Below are positions 22,482 through 30,255 of a DNA stretch of 64,000 nucleotides, one piece after another. The notes under the pieces were generated by a model. That model had not been told where the DNA came from and ran no database searches. It saw only the letters and a program-made list of their open reading frames with translations. This DNA comes from Aquabacterium sp. (GTDB lineage Bacteria > Pseudomonadota > Gammaproteobacteria > Burkholderiales > Burkholderiaceae_C). How positions within the stretch are numbered: position 1 is the stretch's first letter; every line of letters begins with the position of its first letter. The position numbers and the translations under genes were made by a program. Location of the stretch: the NCBI RefSeq assembly GCF_016234775.1, contig NZ_JACRAH010000042.1, forward strand, positions 1 to 64,000. The letters run 5' to 3'.

Positions 22482-22996
22482 TTCAACAGCTCCCGGATCT
22501 GCTTTTCATACAGTGCCTCATAGCCGTTGAGGTAGCCACGGTGCACAAAGCGCACCTTGCCGTCACGGTCGATCAGGTAGGTGGACGGCATCGCCTGCAG
22601 ATCGTATTGATCGCTGACCTTCTTGTCGGTGTCCAGCAGCACGGGGAACTGGATACCCAGCTTGGTGGCCACGGCGGCGGCATTGCCAGGATCGTCATCC
22701 ACGTTGACGCCCAGCAGGACCAGACCGGCGCGGTTGTACTTCTCGTGCAGGCGATTGAGGTGGGGCATTTCTTGCCGGCACGGGCCGCACCACGTGGCCC
22801 AGAAATTGACCATCACCACCCGGCCGCGCAGTTCCTGCAGTCGTGTGTTGGCGCCTTTCATTGCGCGCAAGGTGAAGTCCGGTGCCTGAGAGGCCACCTG
22901 CACATTGGCGCAGGCCTGCATGGCGAAGCTGGCCGCCAGCGTCATCAGGCTGAAGCGAAGCCAGCGGGGCAGGCGCAAGGTCTGGAGCGGGTACAT
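22478..22996 (-). CDS. TlpA-like thiol-disulfide oxidoreductase
   Basis: The 172-residue thioredoxin-fold protein has a membrane anchor or signal (residues about 12-29), then APDFTLRAMKGANTRLQELRGRVVMVNFWATWCGPCRQEMPHLNRL with the active CGPC motif near residue 70, and the cis-Pro segment LQAMPSTYLIDRDG. TlpA/ResA-type proteins reduce disulfides in the periplasm, for example before haem attachment or metal insertion. In this operon it could act on the DUF4266 tail cysteines or the CxxCH proteins; that is inference. It lies 11 bases after the beta-barrel gene. Confidence 0.9.
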   Translation of the reverse strand: MYPLQTLRLPRWLRFSLMTLAASFAMQACANVQVASQAPDFTLRAMKGANTRLQELRGRVVMVNFWATWCGPCRQEMPHLNRLHEKYNRAGLVLLGVNVDDDPGNAAAVATKLGIQFPVLLDTDKKVSDQYDLQAMPSTYLIDRDGKVRFVHRGYLNGYEALYEKQIRELLK

Positions 22997-23007
22997 CTTG
23001 TGTGGCC

Positions 23008-23634
23008 TCAGAAGATGAAGGTCGCGCCAGCGGTGAATTCAAGGTTGTTCGTGCTTTCCTGCTTGCCCAGCAAGTCCAGCGAGAACATGTGGTTGCGCGC
23101 GTCGATCTGCAAGGCGGCCCAGTCGCTGAGGTACACGCGAAAGCCCGCGCCATAGTTGATCGTCTGGCGTTTGCGCGTGTCAAACTTGGTGCTGCCGATG
23201 CCACCAATCAGATACAGGGCGGATGGCTTGGCATGCTTGCTGCCGATGAACACCTCACCGGCCAGCACGTTGTAGCCCATCGAGAGGTTGTAATAGCTGA
23301 GCTTGCCGTCTTCGAGGATCTGTGCTGGCAGGATCTGCTGGAATGATTTGTCGCTGACCTTGGTCTGGCCATAGGCGCCTTGCACGAAGAAGTCTTCCGT
23401 GATGGCATACCCCAGGCGGAAACCGCGCACCTTGCTGGCGCCAAAGTTCTGGGTCGAGTAAGTGCCCATGAACAGGCCGAATTCGAAGTCATTGGATGGG
23501 AAGTGCGGCACAGTCACGTCGCGCGGTTCAACCTGGGGCACGATGGGTGGCTCGTCTGCTTGGGATGTTGCACACGCCATGCACAACATGAGTGTCAGCA
23601 GTGGTGGCGTGATCGATCGGGTTCGGTAATACAT
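23008..23634 (-). CDS. Outer-membrane beta-barrel domain protein
   Basis: The 208-residue product from ATG 23634 has a signal peptide (PPLLTLMLCMACATSQA) and an eight-stranded-type barrel pattern, ending in Phe (AGATFIF). Strands such as DFEFGLFMGTYSTQNFGASKVRGFRLGYAITEDFFVQGAYG are OmpA-like barrel sequences of the outer membrane beta-barrel family often paired with an SH3-barrel protein. It lies 13 bases downstream of that paralogue. A start at 23670 would overlap the previous gene and break the signal peptide. It has no periplasmic domain. A structural or pore role in the envelope complex is inferred. Confidence 0.82.
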   Translation of the reverse strand: MYYRTRSITPPLLTLMLCMACATSQADEPPIVPQVEPRDVTVPHFPSNDFEFGLFMGTYSTQNFGASKVRGFRLGYAITEDFFVQGAYGQTKVSDKSFQQILPAQILEDGKLSYYNLSMGYNVLAGEVFIGSKHAKPSALYLIGGIGSTKFDTRKRQTINYGAGFRVYLSDWAALQIDARNHMFSLDLLGKQESTNNLEFTAGATFIF

Positions 23635-23647
23635 GGCCGGAGTCCGT

Positions 23648-24469
23648 CTAGAAAAAGAAGGCCACGCCAATGGAGCTGGCGCGGTATTCGGTGGTGACCG
23701 AGTCAGATAGGTAGACCGTGTGCAGGCCGTAATCAGCCCGCAGCAAGAAACGGTCGCTCACGTGGTAGTTCAGCCCCACGGCGGCATGGGTCAGTTTGGC
23801 GTTGCTGGTGGTGGCGCCCACCAGGCTGGTATTGGGCTCGTTCTTGAATCGCCCCACGCCAATGCTGGCAAACGGTGACCAGCGCTGATCGGACCAAGGC
23901 TCAGCCATCAGGTCGACATGCCAGTAGTCGGAGCCCGCGAACTTGCCTTGAACCTGGCCCAGCGTGAATTCCAGGCTGAGTGTTTCCGACATGCGGTAGC
24001 CCGCCCAGGCCTTGAGCGCAGGCTCGCTTTTGAAACGCCCCCAGGCGGCGCCCATCTGCAAGCTGCGGTTCAGGAAATCATCCAGCACGATGTCCCGAAA
24101 GCTCTTGCGCACACCGGCCGCCGTGAGGGTGGATGCAAGTTGCTGTCGCACAACCCACCCCACCTGGCCTTTGGCTGTGCGCACGCGGTACCAATCCGTA
24201 TGGCGCAGTTCGATCTCGATCCATTCGTGGCGCAAGACCACTTGCGTCACCGGAAAGCCTCGCCCGGGCCCGGTGTGCAGTTCGATATACGGTTCGGTGA
24301 CTTGCAGGCTTTCGGGCGATATCGGTCCAGACGCAGCAGGTGCCGATGGCGTGGACGAACTGGCGGCCACAGGGGTAGCGGATTCATCGGCTGCGTAACC
24401 GTTCGCCCAAGCGAACATGCCCGTCAGCAGCAAGGTGACGGCTTTGGTTTTAATGCAATGACCCATCAT
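23648..24469 (-). CDS. SH3-domain outer-membrane beta-barrel protein
   Basis: The 273-residue product has a signal peptide (VTLLLTGMFAWANGYAA) and a bacterial SH3 domain at about 55-115 (VTEPYIELHTGPGRGFPVTQVVLRHEWIEIELRHTDWYRVRTAKGQVGWVVRQQL). A C-terminal beta-barrel ends in YRASSIGVAFFF. The SH3 domain would bind peptidoglycan or proteins in the periplasm while the barrel spans the outer membrane. The start overlaps the lipoprotein stop by 4 bases. It is a fused relative of the next gene. Function in the complex is unknown, but it could anchor the machine to the cell wall. Confidence 0.85.
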   Translation of the reverse strand: MMGHCIKTKAVTLLLTGMFAWANGYAADESATPVAASSSTPSAPAASGPISPESLQVTEPYIELHTGPGRGFPVTQVVLRHEWIEIELRHTDWYRVRTAKGQVGWVVRQQLASTLTAAGVRKSFRDIVLDDFLNRSLQMGAAWGRFKSEPALKAWAGYRMSETLSLEFTLGQVQGKFAGSDYWHVDLMAEPWSDQRWSPFASIGVGRFKNEPNTSLVGATTSNAKLTHAAVGLNYHVSDRFLLRADYGLHTVYLSDSVTTEYRASSIGVAFFF

Positions 24470-25104
24470 GGTGGATTGCAGGCCCCGGTCTGCGGGTCTT
24501 GCGGGGTGAACATCGTTGAGGCCGCTGCACTGAATTCATCCTGACCCATGGGCATGGGGTGGTTGATCCAGTAGGCAATGCGCGCGGCATGGGCATCGCT
24601 GAGGCTGGCGAAGATCTGTCCACCGCCGTGCTGTACCAGCAACATCGGTTTGGACAGCAGACGACTCTGAGTGGATGAGCCCACCACCACGGCGCCCTGG
24701 GCCGAGTAGTAGTTCTTGTACATGTCACTGTTGCGGATCACGGCGGGTGTGTTGGCCGGATCCGTGAGGTCAACCGCTTGCGCACCTGGCACCACGCGCA
24801 AGGCACCACCAGCACCTGTGACCGTGTCGTGGCAACCGGCGCTCGCGCAACTGTTGGTGAAGCCGCCGCCTTGCAGTGCGGGCAGTTGCGCCAGCAAGAT
24901 GGGGTTGATGCACTTCTGGAAGTACACGAACGACAGCTTCTGCCCCCCGGTGATGACCGGGTTGCTGACCGACGCAGGGTTGCCCAGCGGGTTGCTGTTG
25001 CCCCCGTCGCCGCCACCGCCACATGCCGATAAGGCCCCCACCATGGACAAAACCATGGCGCCATGCAACGCGGTGCGCATCAAGTATTCAGCGGTGCAGC
25101 TCAT
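24466..25104 (-). CDS. Lipoprotein with haem-like CASAGCH motif
   Basis: The 212-residue product has a lipobox ALSAC followed by a Gly/Asp/Asn linker (GGGGDGGNSNPLG). Then comes VYFQKCINPIL and CASAGCHDT, a Cys-x4-Cys-His site of c-type haem character found in surface multihaem systems. A late segment, DAHAARIAYWINHPMPMGQDEF, resembles the distal part of haem-lipoprotein domains in the next gene (ILPVGSTAYNTIANWIRTGC). The start at 25104 overlaps the HzsA-related stop as ATGA, supporting coupled translation. It likely carries one haem at the outer membrane; the non-standard spacing makes haem attachment uncertain. Confidence 0.72.
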   Translation of the reverse strand: MSCTAEYLMRTALHGAMVLSMVGALSACGGGGDGGNSNPLGNPASVSNPVITGGQKLSFVYFQKCINPILLAQLPALQGGGFTNSCASAGCHDTVTGAGGALRVVPGAQAVDLTDPANTPAVIRNSDMYKNYYSAQGAVVVGSSTQSRLLSKPMLLVQHGGGQIFASLSDAHAARIAYWINHPMPMGQDEFSAAASTMFTPQDPQTGACNPP

Positions 25105-28100
25105 GGGTTCCGGCATCCCGTCCGTATCCAGTTGGCAATGGTGTTGTAGGCCGTGCTGCCAACGGGCAGGATGGCGGGGCTGTCTACGCCAACGTCTGGG
25201 TGTCGCAGGCTCGATGGCTTGCTGAGCAGCGCGTTGGCGGCCTCGGTGCAGGCGTCGGTGATCATGGTCAGCGTCACGTTGTAGTCACCCGGTTTATCGC
25301 CAGTCAGCACGAATCGGTTGTCACGCAAGGCGGTGCCGGGCGTGGCCGAATTGCTGCTGCCGATGGCCTGGTGGCAACCGCTGGCACACGTGCTTTGCAA
25401 GATGGGGAACACCTGCGAGTCAAACGTGGTGCGGTTCAGCCCGCTGATGGGGCGCATCATCGTGTTGGCGTTGAAGGGGTCGTTGTAATACTTGCCGCCC
25501 AGGTCCATCCATTCCGCGAGCAAACGCTTTTCAGACGCGTTGAGCAAAGTGGCGTGGTTCGGCGCCGTGTTGGGCGGTGTGGGGTGTGCTGTTCGGGCAT
25601 CGGCGTCGGCAGCCATGTTCTTGCCCCACAGGATCTCGGTCAATCGGCTCGCGCGGCTCAGGCCCAGGGCCTCGCCCTCGCTGGCCGAGGTGTTCACCAG
25701 CGCCGGCCCGCGCTCGATCACGGGTATGCCACTGCGAAGGCGCGTTCTGGCCCTGCCTGTTGCTGGGTCTATGATGGGATCGCCCACCATCAGCTCCTGG
25801 TAAGACGTCATCCGGCCTGTGCCGGCGGTGGTGCCGCTCAGATCCAGCTTGGCCTGGGCGTTGTGGCAGGTGGTGCAGGTGTTGACACCTCCGGTGCCTC
25901 GGGGGGTCGTCCACAGTGGCTGGATGTGCTCAGGGTAGTTGATGATGCCGTTGGAGGGCTTGGCATTGCTGTCGAGACCGTCGTAGTTCAGCGTGATGGG
26001 GGCGCGGGCCGTGACCCCGTTCTTGCTGGTATCAGCCCAGATGTCCGTGTAGATCAAGTCGGGTGAATACAGCAGTGCGGATGGATCAAGCCTGGTACGG
26101 ATACCGGCCAGTGTCTCGCCATCGCTCTTGATGATGGGCCTGGACACGGTGCCCACCATCAAGGAAGTCTTGAGTGCATCGGGCATCGCGTTGACCACGC
26201 TGCCCGCATTGATGGCCCCACCACGGCGTGGGCTGTGGCACCCGTCGCACGTGCGGCGCTCGCCAGGGCGCACCTGGATCCAGTTGGTGTGGGTCTGGAA
26301 TGCGCGGCCTTCCGCGTCCACCACAGCCAGGCCAATCGGCGTGTCGGCCGGGATGCGCAGCTTGAACGAGCCATCCGGCTCAATGGGGGCATAGCCCAGG
26401 ATCTGCTGCATCTCGAAATCGGTCTCACCAATGGCGTCACGTGTGCCCGTCATATCCTCCGGTGGTGCGACAGCGCGGAACACACGAATGAATCGCGCAG
26501 GCGCACAGCCATAGGCAGGATCCGCCGGGTTCTTCATGCGCAGCAGATCGGGAATCAGTGGCCGTGTATCCGTCCTGGGGTCGGGCGGTGCAATTTTGGG
26601 GATGGGTGTGGTGCAGCCATTGGTGTTGTCAATCCCGTCCAGCAACACCGCGTCGCCCATGCGCCCGAGTTCATCGGTGTCATAAACGCTGCGCACCTCG
26701 ATGATGCCCTCTCCGTCTGCGGCCAGGGCCTCATCCAGATTGGTGGGATCGCTGGTGCCGGGTTCGGTACGAGGCTGCAGAGCCACCGGGTGCGTGTACA
26801 TGAAGCCTTCAGGTGGCGATGCGACGTTCAGCAAGGTGCTTCTTGCTGGGTCGAACATGTAGATGCCATAGGCAGGCGGCACGTCGTCTTGAACTTCGTC
26901 GTTCAATACCTCTGCACGTGGGCGATCTTCTTGCGCCAGGCGCCGCTTCTCATCGTCGCTCAACTTGGCACACGGAATAACCGCACCATTGCGATGAACC
27001 CGGCAAGGCGCAAAGGACACGAGCAAGCGGTCCGTGCCATCCCACAAAGGGTAGGGCGTGGTGATGCGCCCATAGTTCGACAAGCCGCGACCAAAATTCA
27101 GGGGCTCGGCTGTGGGCTGGGATTGGCCGCTTGTTGCGGTCACGTCTGAATTGACCGGCGTGTGCTGCTCTGAAAAGTTGGTGACGTCCACGAACATCAG
27201 GGCGCCGCCCTCACGCGTGCCTGACAGTGGCATCACGTCCGAAGCCACAAAGCCCTTGTACTTCGCGCTATTGGGGTCCATCTCACGCGGGTGCAGGAAG
27301 CTGTTGCCGTCGCTGTGCGCGCCGTACAGCACGAACAGATCGGTGCCATCTGGCTTGATGCGGAAGATCTTGAAGTGGTTGCGGCCGCCCACGTGGTCCC
27401 AGCGCGAGAACATGATTTCGCCGTTCTGGCGCACCACCGGGCTGCGGTCATGGCTCTGGTTGAACGAGATCTGCGTGATGCTGCCACCATCGGCATCCAT
27501 GGTGTGCAGGTTGAACACCGGTTCGCGTTCGTATTCGTCCAGGGCCCGGCGGTTTTGGCCCATGAACTGGTTGACGCGGGATTTGGTCTGGCGGTTGGAG
27601 GTGAAGACCACACCGCGCCCACCGGGCAGGTAGGTCGGGTCCACATCATCGTCACTCATCGATGCGGTGAGGCGGCGGAAGGTGCCGCCGGTCAGCCCGC
27701 CGCTGCTCATGTCGTATTCCCAGATGTTCCAGCGCCCGGTGCAGGCGCGCACCGAGACTTCGCCCAGGTTGATCATGGCCGTGTTGGTGTCCGGGCAGCG
27801 CATGGCGAACACCAGCTTCTTGCCGTCGTAAGACACTTCAGGGCCGGAGGCATCGCCTTGGCCCTGGGTGAAGCGCTCGGTGATGTTGTATTCCGGTGCG
27901 CTGGGCGATGACACATCGCGAATGATCAGATCCCCGCCAGGCGCAGTGGGTGCGCCGTTGGTGGGGTTGGCCATGATGGTGTTGGCCCGCTTGGCATAGG
28001 CGATGGGGATGGCGATGGAGCTCGTGCTGGCATTGGACTCGGACGAGGAGCTGCCTTCCATGCAGGCAGGCAGGCTCAACAGCGCGGCGAGCGCGGCAGC

Positions 28101-28127
28101 GATGGAAAGTGGGCGCTTCAGCTTCAT
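25101..28127 (-). CDS. HzsA-related multihaem lipoprotein
   Basis: The 1008-residue lipoprotein (LSLPAC, Cys22) has a TolB/beta-propeller-like region at about 90-300 (GPEVSYDGKKLVFAM; DVDPTYLPGGRGVVFTSNRQ). Its C-terminal cytochrome-like part has CDGCH (627-631), CTTCH (751-755) and CASGCH (about 920), and ends in WIRTGCRNP. This order matches proteins annotated as related to hydrazine synthase subunit A (middle domain). Many of these have nothing to do with hydrazine and probably act as surface oxidoreductases. It is the second gene of the operon, 23 bases after apbE, and overlaps the next by 4. An electron-transfer role at the outer membrane is inferred. Confidence 0.85.
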   Translation of the reverse strand: MKLKRPLSIAAALAALLSLPACMEGSSSSESNASTSSIAIPIAYAKRANTIMANPTNGAPTAPGGDLIIRDVSSPSAPEYNITERFTQGQGDASGPEVSYDGKKLVFAMRCPDTNTAMINLGEVSVRACTGRWNIWEYDMSSGGLTGGTFRRLTASMSDDDVDPTYLPGGRGVVFTSNRQTKSRVNQFMGQNRRALDEYEREPVFNLHTMDADGGSITQISFNQSHDRSPVVRQNGEIMFSRWDHVGGRNHFKIFRIKPDGTDLFVLYGAHSDGNSFLHPREMDPNSAKYKGFVASDVMPLSGTREGGALMFVDVTNFSEQHTPVNSDVTATSGQSQPTAEPLNFGRGLSNYGRITTPYPLWDGTDRLLVSFAPCRVHRNGAVIPCAKLSDDEKRRLAQEDRPRAEVLNDEVQDDVPPAYGIYMFDPARSTLLNVASPPEGFMYTHPVALQPRTEPGTSDPTNLDEALAADGEGIIEVRSVYDTDELGRMGDAVLLDGIDNTNGCTTPIPKIAPPDPRTDTRPLIPDLLRMKNPADPAYGCAPARFIRVFRAVAPPEDMTGTRDAIGETDFEMQQILGYAPIEPDGSFKLRIPADTPIGLAVVDAEGRAFQTHTNWIQVRPGERRTCDGCHSPRRGGAINAGSVVNAMPDALKTSLMVGTVSRPIIKSDGETLAGIRTRLDPSALLYSPDLIYTDIWADTSKNGVTARAPITLNYDGLDSNAKPSNGIINYPEHIQPLWTTPRGTGGVNTCTTCHNAQAKLDLSGTTAGTGRMTSYQELMVGDPIIDPATGRARTRLRSGIPVIERGPALVNTSASEGEALGLSRASRLTEILWGKNMAADADARTAHPTPPNTAPNHATLLNASEKRLLAEWMDLGGKYYNDPFNANTMMRPISGLNRTTFDSQVFPILQSTCASGCHQAIGSSNSATPGTALRDNRFVLTGDKPGDYNVTLTMITDACTEAANALLSKPSSLRHPDVGVDSPAILPVGSTAYNTIANWIRTGCRNP

Positions 28128-28150
28128 GATGTTTGGGCTTCCTCAGCGTG

Positions 28151-29167
28151 TCATGCTTGAACAGCGCCTGAGCGCTGCGTGGGCGCAGCCATCAAGCCAG
28201 AAGAAAAATGCAAGGCGCCTTGTGCATCCACCACGATGGCGTCCACGCCAGGCTGCGATTCGATCAGTGCCATGCCCTTGCTCAGGCCCAACACGAACAA
28301 GGATTTGGACAAGGCCTCGGTGGTGAGCCCGTCGTCTGCCAGGATGGTGACGCTGTGCACGCTGCGTGGTGACAGGCCCGTGGCTGGATCGATCAGGTGA
28401 TGGCAACGTTCGCCGTCAACATCGAAATAACGCTCGTAGTCACCCGATGTGGAGATCGACACATCCTGCAGCGGCAGCACGGCCACCATCTCGCCAGGGC
28501 GACGCGGGTCGCGGATGCCGATGCTCCAGGGGCGCCCGCGGTGATCGCCGATCACGCGGCTGTCTCCACCCGCGCTGACATGGGCGTGTGCAATGCCATG
28601 TGTGCGCAAGATGGCCGCCGCGTTGTCGACCGCATGGCCCTTGGCGAAGCCGCCCAGGTCAATGCGCATGCCTGGCATACCAAAGCGAACAGTGCGCGCT
28701 GGCGCGTCAAGCTTCAGGTGTTGATAGCCCACGGCAGCGCGTGCCTGGGCCAGCGCTTCGGGGCTGGGGCGCGTGCCGGCTCGGTAGTCATACAACTGGC
28801 CGACAGCGGCATAGGTGATGTCAAACGCCCCTTCAGACAGGGCCGAAAAAGCCTGCGCCCTGGTGAGCAAGCGATACATCTCGTCGCTCAATGGGACGGG
28901 TTCATCGTACGCAAGCTGGTTGATGCGTGAGAGTGCCGAGTCGGGCCGATGAGGGCTCATGGTCCGATCGATGCGGTGCATCTCGGCCATCACCGCATCC
29001 ATGGCCGCTTCGCCTTGCGCCCGATCATCACACCACAGCACCACGTTGATCGCCGTGCCCATGATGGCTTCCTCGCGCTGCAGCCACGCACCCGCGTTCA
29101 CCACCTGCGGTGGGCTGGCGGAGGTGCGTTGTGGTTCACGGCGAAGGGCTTTGAGGGCGCCAAACAT
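28151..29167 (-). CDS. apbE: FAD:protein FMN transferase (ApbE family)
   Basis: The 338-residue protein attaches FMN from FAD covalently to Thr/Ser of target flavoproteins in the periplasm. It has family motifs: MGTAINVVLW, MSPHRPDSALSRINQ, GAFDITYAAVGQLYDY, RIDLGGFAKGHAVD, HAHVSAGGDSRVIG, WSIGIRDPR, STSGDYERYFDVDG, HHLIDPATG (metal ligand Asp) and SVTILADDGLTTEALSK. There is no clear signal peptide from ATG 29167, so localisation is open. The frame continues to 29221 but that start is weaker. It is the first gene of the 16-gene operon. No obvious Asp-x-x-Ser/Thr-Gly-Ala-Thr acceptor motif was seen in the proteins downstream, so its substrate is unknown. Confidence 0.92.
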   Translation of the reverse strand: MFGALKALRREPQRTSASPPQVVNAGAWLQREEAIMGTAINVVLWCDDRAQGEAAMDAVMAEMHRIDRTMSPHRPDSALSRINQLAYDEPVPLSDEMYRLLTRAQAFSALSEGAFDITYAAVGQLYDYRAGTRPSPEALAQARAAVGYQHLKLDAPARTVRFGMPGMRIDLGGFAKGHAVDNAAAILRTHGIAHAHVSAGGDSRVIGDHRGRPWSIGIRDPRRPGEMVAVLPLQDVSISTSGDYERYFDVDGERCHHLIDPATGLSPRSVHSVTILADDGLTTEALSKSLFVLGLSKGMALIESQPGVDAIVVDAQGALHFSSGLMAAPTQRSGAVQA

Positions 29168-29571
29168 CTTGAGGCAGGTTCCAGTTAAAGCAGAACCAAC
29201 GCGTCCTGGTCGCCCGAGCAAGGAGGTGGAGTGGCGTGCGTGTCTGAAGAGGTGGCAGGACTGGCTACGTCGGTGGCGTGCAGTATGCAGCGTTACATTC
29301 GGGCCGGTCTGCGTGCAGATGCATCAGATGTAAGTAGGCGAAATCGACGTTTTGCTTCTCGCGTAGCGCCATGCCCAATGAGCCGCACGTCTTGTGTGAC
29401 GAGCGCCACACCAAAACGCGGGGGGGATGCACTGCCAAGCGCAGTCTCAACGGCGGATGACGTTTGATCAACAGCGTGTTCGGACGCAACCGAACGAGTC
29501 GATGTGGCCGGCCGGCCCATCAAGGCCATGCGCGCGCCGCACACATAATGGGTCTCGAAACGAATTCAAAC
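29168..29571. other. Divergent intergenic region, operon and two-component genes
   Basis: About 400 bases separate the minus-strand 16-gene operon from the plus-strand response regulator. Promoters for both must lie here, but no strong -35/-10 pair or dyad beyond a TTGATCAA (near 29464) was found. Open frames in it look like shadows. Confidence 0.45.
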
Positions 29572-30255
29572 ATGAGCAGTACACAGGCCCCCATCATCCG
29601 CGGCGACGCTTATCTGATCGTGGATGACCATGCACTCATCCGCGAGGGGATCGTGCGCGTTTTCACCGACTTTCGCCCCAACGCGCAATTGTTCGAGGCC
29701 TGTAATTTGCGCCAGGCCACTCAGATACTGCAAGGCGAGTACGGTGTGGCCATCGACACCGTCTTGCTGGATTTGAACCTGCCGGACAGCCGTGGTCTGG
29801 AGACGTTGCAGCGGATCAAGGCCATCGCGCCCAACGTGATGGTGGGGGTGGTGTCCGGCACGGACGACGATCAACTGGCCATGCAATGCCTGCAACAAGG
29901 CGCGGCCGCCTTCGTGCCCAAGCACGGCGATCTGGATCAGTTCGTGCAAGGCATCTCGGCCATGGCCAGTGGGGGCATCTATTTCCCCAGGGAGTTGCTC
30001 TGGCAGCTCACGGGGCGACTGTCAGGGGCGGAGCCTCAATCTGCGGTGGCACCCGCCACCATCAAGTTGACGCCGCGGCAAAGCGAAGTATTGCGCCTGG
30101 TGCTCAAGGGCTTTTCCAATCAGGTGATCTCTGACGAACTGGGTATCAGCCCGGATACGGTCAAACTGCATGTCAGTGGTTTGTTGAGGGCCTACAAGGT
30201 CAGCAGCCGCGTGCACCTGATACTGGCTTGCGCCGCACCCCATGCAAGCCCATAG
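29572..30255 (+). CDS. LuxR/NarL-type response regulator
   Basis: The 227-residue protein has an N-terminal receiver domain (YLIVDDHALIREGIVRVF; phosphoacceptor Asp in TVLLDLNLPDSRG; conserved Lys in AAAFVPKHGD). Its C-terminal LuxR-type HTH is LTPRQSEVLRLVLKGFSNQVISDELGISPDTVKLHVSGLLRAYKVSSR. ATG 29572 is preferred, with the receiver starting about 12 residues later; ATG 29548 and upstream starts are possible. It overlaps the sensor kinase gene by 14 bases, so the two form a pair. Divergent placement opposite the 16-gene envelope operon suggests that this operon is a target, but no binding site could be shown. Confidence 0.9.
   Translation: MSSTQAPIIRGDAYLIVDDHALIREGIVRVFTDFRPNAQLFEACNLRQATQILQGEYGVAIDTVLLDLNLPDSRGLETLQRIKAIAPNVMVGVVSGTDDDQLAMQCLQQGAAAFVPKHGDLDQFVQGISAMASGGIYFPRELLWQLTGRLSGAEPQSAVAPATIKLTPRQSEVLRLVLKGFSNQVISDELGISPDTVKLHVSGLLRAYKVSSRVHLILACAAPHASP

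Noticed and set aside
26235..27149. 304-codon plus-strand frame inside the HzsA-related gene
   Set aside because: His/Arg/Val-rich antisense shadow without start signals.
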